A DNA stretch of 64,000 bases from contig NZ_CP048117.1 of the NCBI RefSeq assembly GCF_000469135.2, positions 859,001 through 923,000 of the forward strand, written 5' to 3'. Shown piece by piece: positions 25,648-34,574 of the stretch (the stretch's first letter is position 1; each line of letters begins with the position of its first letter). The notes under the pieces are model-generated. The model saw only the letters and a program-made list of their open reading frames with translations, was not told where the DNA came from and searched no databases. The DNA comes from Bacillus sp. SB49. Lineage in GTDB: Bacteria; Bacillota; Bacilli; Bacillales; Halobacillaceae. A program made the position numbers and the translations under genes.

Positions 25648-26589
25648 TTATAGGCGGAAAAGGGGTAGTACTTCACTGCCCAGCTCTGCAAGGACTGCTT
25701 CGACAGAACGTTCGCTTCTCGCCAAATTGAACATCAAGTGATTGACTCCGATCGATCGGTACTCTTCGATTAAACCAACCAACCCTTTTCGGCCCGTTCT
25801 ATATCCGGCAGGGATCTTTTCGACAGGGTGATCCGGATCCTTCTCAAGTATGAGTGGAAGCGGCATGAAGAATGGACGGAAGACGTCGCCGTGATAGAGC
25901 CTCACTTTTTCCCGATACTGATGGATCGTTTCCCTCTGTTTATCCGGGCGTTGAGGATAGAACATCCAACCATCGCTGTGTTCGGCAATCCAATCCAGTG
26001 ACTGCTGGCAGTATCCCGTCATATAAAAAGGGATGTTCTCCTTTGGTTTGGGAACAAGGTTCGACTTGTCCATTCGACCGAATCGGGACTTGGAATCGGG
26101 AAATTCCTTACCCAGTGCCTCCTGTATAACCTGATGGGCATCGCGAAACCACTCTCCGCGCTCCATAATGGGAACATTCAATCCTTCGAAATCTTTCCTT
26201 CGATCTCCGGAAGAAACGCCGAGAAGCAATCGACCGGGAAAAAGGTTGCTGATGCTTGCGATCTCCTTCGCCGTCCGTAACGGGTGCCTTAATGGCAGTA
26301 CAAGGGCGGCTGTCCCTAAATGAATCGTCTTCGTTTGGCTGGCCAGGTAAGTAAGATAGATTAAGCTATCGTATATTTGTCCTGTTGCGGGGTCTTCAAA
26401 AGTCGGATCCTCCAACAGGACATCCTGGAGCCATAAACTGTGGAAACCAAGTTTCTCTGCGAGGCGAGCCCGCTCCAACTGCTTTGTCATGTCAGGCTTC
26501 CGACCGTGATAGTTATCTATTGGGAGCGTCAGACCGAACGTAATTCGATCTTCCTTTAATATGTCAGGGTATTCCAGGTAATGATCCAA
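25648..26589 (-). CDS. LLM-class (luciferase-like) flavin oxidoreductase
   Basis: A 313-residue member of the bacterial luciferase-like monooxygenase family: an F420/FMN-binding barrel with RLAEKLGFHSLWLQDV near the N-terminus, GTAALVLPLRHPLRTAKEIASISNLFPGRLLLGVSSGDR in the middle and MTGYCQQSLDWIAEHSDGWMFYP. Substrate unknown. TTG 26589 lies six bases after CAGGAGGG. First gene of the likely operon running to 24596. Confidence 0.8.
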   Translation of the reverse strand: MDHYLEYPDILKEDRITFGLTLPIDNYHGRKPDMTKQLERARLAEKLGFHSLWLQDVLLEDPTFEDPATGQIYDSLIYLTYLASQTKTIHLGTAALVLPLRHPLRTAKEIASISNLFPGRLLLGVSSGDRRKDFEGLNVPIMERGEWFRDAHQVIQEALGKEFPDSKSRFGRMDKSNLVPKPKENIPFYMTGYCQQSLDWIAEHSDGWMFYPQRPDKQRETIHQYREKVRLYHGDVFRPFFMPLPLILEKDPDHPVEKIPAGYRTGRKGLVGLIEEYRSIGVNHLMFNLARSERSVEAVLAELGSEVLPLFRL

Positions 26590-26681
26590 AAAATTCCCTC
26601 CTGTTTGTAATGGGATTACTTCTATTATAAAGAGAGGATTCCTCCTATTCTAATCAAAAAGACTGCCGCCTGCATACGAAA

Positions 26682-26707
26682 AAGCCTCTCCTTCCAAGGA
26701 GAGGCTT
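26682..26707 (-). terminator. Rho-independent terminator of the 33-residue peptide gene
   Basis: Perfect 12-bp stem AAGCCTCTCCTT (26682-26693) with AAGGAGAGGCTT (26696-26707); on the minus strand the stem is followed by TTTTTCG. Confidence 0.75.
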
Positions 26708-26717
26708 GAAATATTAT

Positions 26718-26819
26718 TTACTGGACGTAAATGATGAAGTATAAGAACAGGGTCAGGAAGGCGGCCCCTCCTGCAACACTAGCGATTTCTGCAAAATCAT
26801 ATTCTATACGTTTCTTCAT
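26718..26819 (-). CDS. 33-residue single-pass membrane peptide
   Basis: The ORF MKKRIEYDFAEIASVAGG...IIYVQ has a polar N-terminus and one membrane helix. AAAGGGGCG precedes the ATG at suitable distance, and a strong terminator follows the stop after ten bases, so gene-like signals frame it on both sides. No family is recognised. It occupies the otherwise empty 350-base interval between the LLM and PilZ genes. Confidence 0.55.
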   Translation of the reverse strand: MKKRIEYDFAEIASVAGGAAFLTLFLYFIIYVQ

Positions 26820-26935
26820 AATGAACGCCCCTTTCCGACATGTTTGTTTTCGTACTACTATATAGACGAATCAGAAAGTGGAAAGGTTTCAATTTTATTA
26901 CATAAATATTTCTTTTATGTTACAGAAAATGAAAA

Positions 26936-27295
26936 TCAGCCGTTGGCAGGAATCGCTTTCCATTTCTTTAAAGCCTGGACAATTTCGGATTTCTGGTCTC
27001 CTTTGAAATCCAAACCATAAAGGTATTCCTTCATATATGGCTTCATCCAAACGACATCGGCAGTAAAGGAAAGGGAGGTTCCTTCAAATTCCAGTTGAAG
27101 GAAGACGTCAATCTCTTTGTGGAGGGGAATCTTGATGTCTGTTGCCATTTTCAATCCTCCGGTACTCAAGTCATGAATGACCGCCTTGCCGAACGATGAA
27201 TCCACCGGACGGTCGCCGACCTGGATGATTTTAAAACGGGCTCCTATAGGATTTGGAAATATATAACGAAGGGGGTCTTGTCGTCGGTATCTCAC
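26936..27295 (-). CDS. PilZ-domain protein
   Basis: A 119-residue single-domain PilZ protein. The DxSxxG motif is IHDLSTGGLKM (about 41-51) and the Arg-rich N-terminus RYRRQDPLRY can supply the RxxxR element, though its spacing is not canonical. Such proteins bind cyclic di-GMP and act in motility or matrix control; c-di-GMP binding here is inferred. GTG 27295 follows AAAGGATG by eight bases. No cyclase or phosphodiesterase is adjacent. Confidence 0.8.
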   Translation of the reverse strand: MRYRRQDPLRYIFPNPIGARFKIIQVGDRPVDSSFGKAVIHDLSTGGLKMATDIKIPLHKEIDVFLQLEFEGTSLSFTADVVWMKPYMKEYLYGLDFKGDQKSEIVQALKKWKAIPANG

Positions 27296-27445
27296 AAGTC
27301 TTCATCCTTTCCAAACTCTTTTTTTTTCATTATATAGACAAACAGAGGCTTTGACTATATAGAAATAGGGGAGAAAGGAAATTTTTGATATAATGTAAGC
27401 GTTCAAATGAAAAATGATGGTACATATTAAGGAAGGGGAGTATCC

Positions 27446-29221
27446 ATGTCCACTTATCCGGTTACTTGGAATTTAAATAGTATATTTGCTGGTGGAAGCA
27501 GCTCATCAGAATTGAAGTCGTATGTCCAAGGCATCGAACAACATGCCGATACGTTGGAGCAGCTGGTGCAGGATTTCCATGCTCCAAAGAATACGGATCA
27601 AATGGAAGACTTAGATGCCGTACTGATACAGCTGCAGTTGGTTTTAAAGGAACTGGCTGAATTCGGAGCTTTCGTCGGTTGCTTGAATGCTCAAAACGTG
27701 GAGGACGAGGGAGTCTCCGCCTGGCTATCAAAGCGTGGTGATCTTGGGGCCAAAGTGGATAACAGCTTAACCGTCTTCGATCAGAAGCTTGTCCAGACGG
27801 ATGATGACGTATGGAAGTCTTTGTTGAATCAGCCACCTTTCCGTGATGTGGCTTTCGTTCTTAATGAGCGAAGAGAACATGCGAAAGATAAGCTTGAGGT
27901 AAATTCAGAGGCATTGATTAATGATCTCAGCGTTGACGGGTACGATGCCTGGGAACAAATGTATGATCAGCTTGTAGGTAAACTGAAAATCGAATTGGAT
28001 GGAGAAACGCTTTCCATCGGGCAGGCGGCGAATAAGCTCGATTCCTCCGACCGCGCTGTACGGAAGGAAGCCTTTGATAAACTTCAGCAGGTATGGGGAA
28101 AGCAATCGGATCTTTTCAGCAGCACGTTAAACCACCTTTCAGGCTTCCGCCTGCAGGTGTATAAACACAGAGGCTGGACGAACGTGTTGAAGGAGCCGCT
28201 CGAATATAACAGGATGAGCAGAAAAACGCTGGATGCGATGTGGAATGCCATTACAAAATATAAGGACCAGTACATACCTTATATGAAAAAGAAAGCCGAA
28301 CTCTTGGGAATCGATCAACTAAGCTTCTATGATGTAGAAGCACCAATCGGTCATTCAGGAACAGGCTGGAGCTTCCAGGAAGGAGCAGACTTCATTCTAA
28401 AGCATTTCCGGCAGTTCAGTCCGAAAATGGCTGATTTCGCTGAGATGGCATTTGAGAAAGGGTGGATCGAATCAGAAGACCGTCCCGGTAAACAGCCAGG
28501 GGGATTTTGCACGAGCTTTCCTGACAGTGAAGAAACCCGGATATTTATGACGTATTCAGGGACACCGTCGAGTGTAGCGACACTGGCGCATGAGCTTGGG
28601 CACGCCTATCATCAGCATGTTATGAATGAGCTTCCGATATTAAATCAGGGCTATGCGATGAATGTAGCGGAAACGGCGTCCACGTTTGCGGAGATGATTG
28701 TAGCAGATGCTGCGGTCAAACAGGCGGAAGGACAAGAAGAGAAACGAGTACTCTTGGAGGATAAAGTTCAGCGCAGTATCGCATTCTTCATGAACATCCA
28801 CGCCCGCTTCTTGTTTGAAACCCGTTTCTATGAAGAAAGACAGCACGGAGCTGTTTCAAAACAGCGCTTGAACGATTTAATGGAGGAGGCACAAAGGGAA
28901 GCATATGTCGGTACATTGAAGGAATACGATCCTACGTTCTGGGCGTCCAAACTCCACTTCCATATTACCGATGTTCCTTTCTATAACTTCCCTTATACGT
29001 TCGGCTATTTGTTCAGCATGGGAATTTATGCGAAAGCTCTCGAGGAGGGGCAGGGCTTTGAGGATAAGTATGTGGCCCTGCTGCAAGATACAGGCAGGAT
29101 GTCCGTGGAAGATCTTGCCATGAAACACTTAGGTGTAAACCTGGAGGAAGCAGACTTTTGGGAACACGCACTTGATTTATGCCTTCATGATCTCCGGACG
29201 TTCATGTCTATGGACAACTGA
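27446..29221 (+). CDS. pepF: M3-family oligoendopeptidase (PepF-like)
   Basis: A 591-residue zinc metallopeptidase. The catalytic HELGHAYHQHV (HExxH) is near residue 387, with the third ligand in NVAETASTFAEMIV. N-terminal oligopeptidase F domain about 110-180. It hydrolyses short peptides in the cytoplasm. Start ATG follows GGAAGGGGAG; an extended -10 (TGATATAAT at 27386) lies upstream. The gene stands alone. Confidence 0.9.
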   Translation: MSTYPVTWNLNSIFAGGSSSSELKSYVQGIEQHADTLEQLVQDFHAPKNTDQMEDLDAVLIQLQLVLKELAEFGAFVGCLNAQNVEDEGVSAWLSKRGDLGAKVDNSLTVFDQKLVQTDDDVWKSLLNQPPFRDVAFVLNERREHAKDKLEVNSEALINDLSVDGYDAWEQMYDQLVGKLKIELDGETLSIGQAANKLDSSDRAVRKEAFDKLQQVWGKQSDLFSSTLNHLSGFRLQVYKHRGWTNVLKEPLEYNRMSRKTLDAMWNAITKYKDQYIPYMKKKAELLGIDQLSFYDVEAPIGHSGTGWSFQEGADFILKHFRQFSPKMADFAEMAFEKGWIESEDRPGKQPGGFCTSFPDSEETRIFMTYSGTPSSVATLAHELGHAYHQHVMNELPILNQGYAMNVAETASTFAEMIVADAAVKQAEGQEEKRVLLEDKVQRSIAFFMNIHARFLFETRFYEERQHGAVSKQRLNDLMEEAQREAYVGTLKEYDPTFWASKLHFHITDVPFYNFPYTFGYLFSMGIYAKALEEGQGFEDKYVALLQDTGRMSVEDLAMKHLGVNLEEADFWEHALDLCLHDLRTFMSMDN

Positions 29222-29297
29222 TCCGACAGTGTTTCCATTTTCGGGAAAAGGGTATTTATAAGTAGAAGCAGCTATACAAAAAGGAGTCGTGAAAGAG

Positions 29298-29603
29298 ATG
29301 GAGGAGCAAAGGATTCCAGATGAAGAGAAGCAGGCGAGAATGGAAGAATTAGACGGCTGGAAGCTCAGTGAGGATAAATTCATCGTCAAACGCTATCGGT
29401 TCTCTGAATTTCTTACAGGGGTTCAGTTCGTCAATCATGTCGCGGAATATTCGGAGGACATTCAACATCATCCTTTCATCAGCATTGATTATAAGATGGT
29501 GACTATGAAGCTTACATCATGGAATGCCAAGGGTCTTACTGAACTCGATCTGAAGTGCGCAGAGAAGTATGATGATTTGTATGCGTCTATCACAGGGAAG
29601 TAA
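29298..29603 (+). CDS. Pterin-4a-carbinolamine dehydratase (PCD)
   Basis: A 101-residue PCD/DCoH-like protein. The active-site motif is EDIQHHPFISIDYKMVTMKLTSWNAKGLTELD (about 54-85) with adjacent histidines before Pro. It dehydrates 4a-hydroxytetrahydrobiopterin; in Bacillaceae without aromatic hydroxylase it may serve molybdopterin or another pterin. ATG 29298 is used; GTG 29289 lies only two bases from AAGGAG. Confidence 0.85.
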   Translation: MEEQRIPDEEKQARMEELDGWKLSEDKFIVKRYRFSEFLTGVQFVNHVAEYSEDIQHHPFISIDYKMVTMKLTSWNAKGLTELDLKCAEKYDDLYASITGK

Positions 29604-29650
29604 ATGTCTTTTATGATGGCTAAATTATATTGAAGCTTCACAAGTGCATT

Positions 29651-29685
29651 AAAAGATCCGCCTTTGTGGGCGGATCTTTTTTCAG
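29651..29685 (+). terminator. Rho-independent terminator
   Basis: Perfect 12-bp stem AAAAGATCCGCC (29651-29662) with 29669-29680, then TT. Confidence 0.85.
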
Positions 29686-29781
29686 TCTGCCAAAGAGGCA
29701 ATAGTTAAAGGGAAAAGCAATCAGAGAGCTGCCCCCTATTCCTCCGCCCTTTGATAAGACCACTTTCATAAGAATAAGTGC

Positions 29782-30711
29782 TCAATCAGAGAGCTTAAGG
29801 ACCTGCGCTTCTGTAAACAATGGGGAAGCTTTCATCGGCATGGCAAGGCAATGAACTTCTTGTTGTGTAAAGGGATGATAGAGTGTCAACTTGGCCGCAT
29901 GCAGGGCTTGTTTATAATTAAGACTCCCGGCACCGCCGTACAATTCATCTCCAAGAAGCGGATGGCCGGCATGGCTGAGGTGTACCCTGATTTGATGGGT
30001 TCTCCCCGTTTGTAAACGCAATTTGACTAAGGAAGCGTCTTGCTTCCTGTCATATTCGACAACTTCATAATGGGTCAGTGCGCGCTGTCCGTCTTCCGCT
30101 ACACATCTGCGGACCGGATGGCTGTCATCTTTCCCAATCGGTGCTTCTATCCGGCCTTTCGCTGGAGAGAGATTTCCGTGGGCCCATGCCAAATAAGTTC
30201 GTTTAATTCTTCGCTCCTGTAACTCTTTTCCGAGCATGGCGATGGCTAGTTCATGTTTCGCAAACAGAATGGCTCCTGATGTATCCCGATCGAGTCGATG
30301 TACATACTTTGGAGTGGAAAAAATGCCTTTCTGCTTGAAATAAGCGGCTACGCCGTTCACTAATGTATCATGCTCATCCGGTCTATTTGGATGGGTGAAC
30401 ACACCGGCAGGTTTATTCACGACAAGAAGGTGGTCATCCTCATAGATCACATCCACGTGCATAGGTGTCGGGACGACCTCTAGGGGCCGCGGGCGGAACA
30501 AGCGGATGCGTAATATATCCCCCGCCTCCGCTTTAGCGGTTTTCCAGTGGGGGATTTCCTGATTCAGAGTAACTTCCTTCTTTGACCGGAAGCTGTGGAT
30601 TAATTTTCGTGGGACATGCCACTTTTTTTTCATGATCCGTTCAATCGTATAGCCGTTCCATTCTTCCGGCACTTCTACTTCAAGCCATTCTCCGATACGT
30701 CTCGTGTTCAT
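29782..30711 (-). CDS. RluA-family pseudouridine synthase
   Basis: A 309-residue RNA pseudouridine synthase. The catalytic aspartate is in VHRLDRDTSGAILFAK (about 133-148); VVNKPAGVFTHPN precedes it and LQTGRTHQIRVHLSHAGHPLLGD follows, the full RluA set. The N-terminal 80 residues resemble an S4-like RNA-binding part. ATG 30711 has AGGTG at good spacing; the 60 extra upstream codons are rejected because they lie in a region with no ribosome-binding site. Position of modification (23S rRNA or other) unknown. Confidence 0.85.
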   Translation of the reverse strand: MNTRRIGEWLEVEVPEEWNGYTIERIMKKKWHVPRKLIHSFRSKKEVTLNQEIPHWKTAKAEAGDILRIRLFRPRPLEVVPTPMHVDVIYEDDHLLVVNKPAGVFTHPNRPDEHDTLVNGVAAYFKQKGIFSTPKYVHRLDRDTSGAILFAKHELAIAMLGKELQERRIKRTYLAWAHGNLSPAKGRIEAPIGKDDSHPVRRCVAEDGQRALTHYEVVEYDRKQDASLVKLRLQTGRTHQIRVHLSHAGHPLLGDELYGGAGSLNYKQALHAAKLTLYHPFTQQEVHCLAMPMKASPLFTEAQVLKLSD

Positions 30712-30920
30712 TGCTTCACCTAATTTCCGAGTGTTTTCTGTATATAGACAACCAACAAAGGCCATATTGTTAGCAGATAAGGGCTGTTGTATATTGTACC
30801 CGTTATGGTGGTGGCTCTGCAATGGAAAGGAAAGATTCGGACTTCCGAAACACTTGTGAGTCAATGAAACGCTTCCATTATTATCAGGCATGTAAACTTG
30901 TATCTGCGCCCTTGAAACTG

Positions 30921-30929
30921 TGTTATAAT
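30921..30929 (+). promoter_or_regulatory. Extended -10 promoter of typA
   Basis: TGTTATAAT, an extended -10, 40 bases upstream of the typA ATG; the -35 is weak. Confidence 0.5.
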
Positions 30930-30968
30930 AGAACGGTTGAATAATGATACGAAAGAGGTGTGTGCTTC

Positions 30969-32810
30969 ATGCAACACAGAGATGATATACGTAATATCGC
31001 GATCATCGCACACGTTGACCACGGAAAAACGACGTTGGTTGACCAAATGCTTCACTACTCCGGAACCTTCCGTGATAACGAGCACGTCGATGAGCGCGCC
31101 ATGGACTCTAATGATTTGGAAAAAGAACGCGGAATTACAATTCTAGCGAAAAATACCGCGATCAATTATAACGATGCACGCATCAACATCCTTGATACAC
31201 CTGGTCACGCAGACTTTGGTGGGGAAGTTGAGCGTATTCTTAAAATGGTAGACGGCGTACTGCTTGTCGTAGATGCATATGAAGGCTGTATGCCACAAAC
31301 ACGGTTCGTTCTGAAGAAAGCACTGGAGCAGAAATTGACTCCTGTTGTCGTCTTGAACAAGATTGACCGTCCGAACGCCCGCCCTGATGAAGTTGTTGAT
31401 GAAGTTCTGGACTTGTTCATAGAACTGGGTGCAGATGACGAACAGCTGGAATTCCCTGTTGTCTATGCTTCTGCATTGAACGGTACTTCCGGTGATGAGC
31501 CTGAGGATCAGCAGGAGACGATGGACCCGATCTTTAAACTGATCATGAACAACATCCCTGCACCAGTGGATACGAAGGATGAGCCGCTTCAGTACCAGGT
31601 AACATTGCTTGATTACAATGATTATCTTGGACGTATCGGTATCGGCCGTGTATTCAACGGTACGATCAAAGTTGGACAGCAGGTATCTCTAATGAAGAAA
31701 GACGGTTCCGTTAAAAACTTCCGCGTTTCCAAGCTGTTCGGATTCATCGGTCTGAAACGTGTCGAAATCGAAGAAGCGAAAGCTGGAGACATCATCGCTC
31801 TTGCGGGTATGGAAGATATCAACGTCGGAGAAACGGTTTGCAGCCCTGAACATCAGGAAGCAATGGAAATCCCACGTATTGATGAACCAACCCTTCAAAT
31901 GACATTCCTTGTCAACAACAGTCCTTTCGCTGGACGTGAAGGTAAGTTCGTAACGTCCCGTCAAATTGAAGAGCGTCTGATGACACAGCTCGAGACTGAC
32001 GTAAGTCTTCGTGTTGATCCTACGGAATCTCCTGATGCTTTCACAGTTTCCGGACGTGGAGAACTGCACTTGTCTATTCTCGTTGAGAATATGAGACGGG
32101 AAGGCTATGAGCTGCAGCTTTCCAAGCCGAAAGTAATCTTGAAAGAGATCGACGGCGTTCTATGTGAGCCTGTGGAACGTGTGCAAATCGATACACCGGA
32201 AGAGTACCAGGGTGCTGTAATGGAGTCCATTGGTTACCGTAAAGGTGAAATGCAGGATATGGTCAACGATGGAAACGGCCAAGTCCGTCTTGAATTCCTT
32301 GTACCTTCCCGTGGTTTGATCGGATATTCCACAGAATTCATGACCCAGACACGTGGCTACGGTATTCTAAACCATACGTTCGACGGATACGCACCTATGG
32401 CCAAAGGTCAGGTCGGCGGCCGTCGGGAAGGTGTCCTTGTATCTCTTGATAAAGGAAAAGCTTCCACATACGGAATCATGAACTTGGAAGACCGCGGTAC
32501 GATCTTTGTAGAACCGGGTACAGAAGTTTATGAAGGAATGATTGTCGGTGAGCATAACCGTGAGAACGATCTTACCGTTAACATTACGAAAGAGAAGCAC
32601 TTGACCAACATCCGTTCTGCTAACAAGGATTCAACCTCTACGATCAAGAAAACACGCCAGATGACTCTGGAGCAGGCAATTGAGTACTTGGATGATGATG
32701 AGTATTGCGAAGTTACACCGGAGAGTGTGCGTCTTCGTAAGAAATATCTCAACAAGAACGAACGTGAAAAAATGGCGAAGAAGAAAAAGCTCCAAAATAC
32801 AGAAATTTAA
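30969..32810 (+). CDS. typA: Ribosome-associated GTPase TypA/BipA
   Basis: A 613-residue translational GTPase. G1 AHVDHGKTT, G2 RAMDSNDLEKERGITI, G3 DTPGHADFGG, G4 NKIDR and G5 SALNG lie in the first 180 residues; EF-G-like domains III and V and the TypA-specific C-terminal domain (RRGVLVSLDKGKASTYGIMNLEDRG-type, about 480-600) follow. It assists 50S assembly and growth under stress. ATG 30969 after GAAAGAGGTG; the in-frame GTG nine bases earlier lies on that site. Confidence 0.95.
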   Translation: MQHRDDIRNIAIIAHVDHGKTTLVDQMLHYSGTFRDNEHVDERAMDSNDLEKERGITILAKNTAINYNDARINILDTPGHADFGGEVERILKMVDGVLLVVDAYEGCMPQTRFVLKKALEQKLTPVVVLNKIDRPNARPDEVVDEVLDLFIELGADDEQLEFPVVYASALNGTSGDEPEDQQETMDPIFKLIMNNIPAPVDTKDEPLQYQVTLLDYNDYLGRIGIGRVFNGTIKVGQQVSLMKKDGSVKNFRVSKLFGFIGLKRVEIEEAKAGDIIALAGMEDINVGETVCSPEHQEAMEIPRIDEPTLQMTFLVNNSPFAGREGKFVTSRQIEERLMTQLETDVSLRVDPTESPDAFTVSGRGELHLSILVENMRREGYELQLSKPKVILKEIDGVLCEPVERVQIDTPEEYQGAVMESIGYRKGEMQDMVNDGNGQVRLEFLVPSRGLIGYSTEFMTQTRGYGILNHTFDGYAPMAKGQVGGRREGVLVSLDKGKASTYGIMNLEDRGTIFVEPGTEVYEGMIVGEHNRENDLTVNITKEKHLTNIRSANKDSTSTIKKTRQMTLEQAIEYLDDDEYCEVTPESVRLRKKYLNKNEREKMAKKKKLQNTEI

Positions 32811-32814
32811 TGAC

Positions 32815-32850
32815 AAAGGCCGCCCTTTCTATGGGGCGGCCTTTTTTTCT
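32815..32850. terminator. Bidirectional terminator typA / FixH-like gene
   Basis: Perfect 11-bp stem AAAGGCCGCCC (32815-32825) with GGGCGGCCTTT (32834-32844), followed by TTTT on the plus strand. Confidence 0.85.
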
Positions 32851-33597
32851 TTATTCTTCGATATCCAATGTTTCTTCTTTGTGTCCGTGTATGTCTTCAT
32901 CCACCTTCTCAAAGTGAACGTTCAACTTGTAGGAACCGGTTTGGGGAAACGTAAACTGTCCTCGGTATTCGCCTGATTCTACAGGATCTGTATCCACATA
33001 GGCAGGCTCTTTCATAAATGGTGCAGTAATTTCCAGTCTCACTTCAGCGTCGGAAAAAGGCTCTTCCATATGGTTGATATGAACCGTAAGTAAAGACGGC
33101 TCTCCTTGCTTTACGTCTTCTTCGGTTACCAGTTGAACCATGAACATGCTCTCCGCCATTTGTGCGGATCTATCGGAATCATGAGCGTCTTTTGGAAGTT
33201 CGTCTCCTGCAGCGATGATCCGCTTCGGCATCGTATGGATATCATCAACTTGTGTATGGGCGATCACTTCATAGGCTCCGTTTTCTTTAAATGTAAAGGA
33301 TGCTTCATATCTCCCATTACCGACATGTTTTGCTTCCAAAATTTCAGATGTGTCCTGTCCCTTTTCAGAAAACCAGACTTCAAATTTGACGGAGGCGGCA
33401 TTCTTTACCGGCTGTCCTTCTCTCATTACTTCTGCTTGAAGGACACTTTGTTCGCCGACAGGGAGAGGCTCGTGATCCACTTGGATGACCACCTCGGGGC
33501 GGAGAGGGCCTTCCTGTTCTTCATTTGTGGAGCAGGCTGTAACAGCGGTTAATAGTAAGAAAATGATGACAGCGCTCGACCACGATTGTCTTTCCAT
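32851..33597 (-). CDS. Lipoprotein with tandem FixH/YtkA-like domains
   Basis: A 248-residue exported lipoprotein: signal SSAVIIFLLLTAVTAC with the lipidated Cys near residue 22, then two similar beta-sandwich-like repeats, about 32-130 and 150-245, each with the pattern ...LQAEV/LTVHI..., ...V.FEVWFSE/VRLEITAP..., G.Y.A.FTF.E.GAY.V (first) and GEYRGQFTFPQTGSYKLNVHFEKVD (second). These are YtkA-like/FixH family domains of unknown role. RBS AAGGAG. Confidence 0.7.
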   Translation of the reverse strand: MERQSWSSAVIIFLLLTAVTACSTNEEQEGPLRPEVVIQVDHEPLPVGEQSVLQAEVMREGQPVKNAASVKFEVWFSEKGQDTSEILEAKHVGNGRYEASFTFKENGAYEVIAHTQVDDIHTMPKRIIAAGDELPKDAHDSDRSAQMAESMFMVQLVTEEDVKQGEPSLLTVHINHMEEPFSDAEVRLEITAPFMKEPAYVDTDPVESGEYRGQFTFPQTGSYKLNVHFEKVDEDIHGHKEETLDIEE

Positions 33598-33707
33598 CCA
33601 ATCCAGCTCCTTCTTTTCTATGATCTATGATAAGGGTATCATTTTCAGGATGGACATTTCATGGCCTCTTTAGTCGCCTGTTCAAGTAGGATTTATGGAG
33701 ATGTAAA

Positions 33708-33735
33708 AAAGAAAGACTCCGTAGAGTCTTTCTTT
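33708..33735 (-). terminator. Rho-independent terminator after bshB2
   Basis: 12-bp stem AAAGAAAGACTC (33708-33719) with 33724-33735; on the minus strand the stem is followed by a T run. Confidence 0.8.
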
Positions 33736-34421
33736 TAGGTGACCTGATCATTGTTCCAGTTGTAGGTGTAGAAGCGCTCATCTTTTACCCATTTCATCGC
33801 TTCCGGATCGTTTACTTTGATGCCTTCTTCCAGCATCTGGAGTGTGCGGGACGTCTGAGAGATGTGTGCCCGCATGGCGTTCAATTTCTCTTCTTGGACG
33901 GATTCGATATTATGAACGATATCCGGTCTGCCCAATTTTTCTTCCGTGTCGTTCGCAAAGGCGACCGTATGGAGCTTCGGCCTGTCCTGTGGATCGATCT
34001 CTCTGACGGCACGGACGACGGCACGGGCTGTTGCTTCATGATCGGGGTGAACGGCAAACCCGGGATAGAAGGTGATGATAAGAGATGGATCCAGTTCGTC
34101 AATCAGCTGACGAACCATATTCTTCATCTCTCCATCATCTTCGAATTCCAAGGTCTTGTCACGAAGGCCCATCATGCGCAGGTCTTCAATTCCCATGGCT
34201 TCTGCGGCTTTAATTAATTCCTGCTTCCGGATTTGTGGAAGGGATTCTCTCGTAGCGAATGTAGGGTTTCCAAGGTTTCTTCCCATTTCACCTAACGTCA
34301 GGCAGGCGTAAGTGAGAGGGGTTCCTTGTTTTATATAGGATGTAATCGTTCCGGATACTCCGAATGCTTCATCATCAGGGTGTGGGAAAATAACGAGTAC
34401 ATGGCGTTCTTGTTCTATCAT
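33735..34421 (-). CDS. bshB2: Bacillithiol biosynthesis deacetylase BshB2
   Basis: A 228-residue LmbE-type zinc deacetylase. Metal motifs are FPHPDDEAFG (His and two Asp near residue 14) and HPDHEA near 120. Length and the sequences TYACLTLGEMGRNLGNP and DLRMMGLRDKTLEFED match BshB2 (B. subtilis YojG), which removes the acetyl group of GlcNAc-malate in bacillithiol synthesis. ATG 34421 follows AAGGAG by eight bases; the GTG at 34430 abuts that site. Divergent from nadE. Confidence 0.88.
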   Translation of the reverse strand: MIEQERHVLVIFPHPDDEAFGVSGTITSYIKQGTPLTYACLTLGEMGRNLGNPTFATRESLPQIRKQELIKAAEAMGIEDLRMMGLRDKTLEFEDDGEMKNMVRQLIDELDPSLIITFYPGFAVHPDHEATARAVVRAVREIDPQDRPKLHTVAFANDTEEKLGRPDIVHNIESVQEEKLNAMRAHISQTSRTLQMLEEGIKVNDPEAMKWVKDERFYTYNWNNDQVT

Positions 34422-34574
34422 ACTTTTCACTCCTTGAAAGGATTGCTATCCCTCATTATTGCGTAAATGCATAGAAATGAAAAGTTTTTTGTTTACCCTT
34501 CTATATGTTTATCTATTTGAAAAATAAGGAAAGTCACTTAGTAACATTCGTTATAGAAAGGTGTGGTGGAGTCT

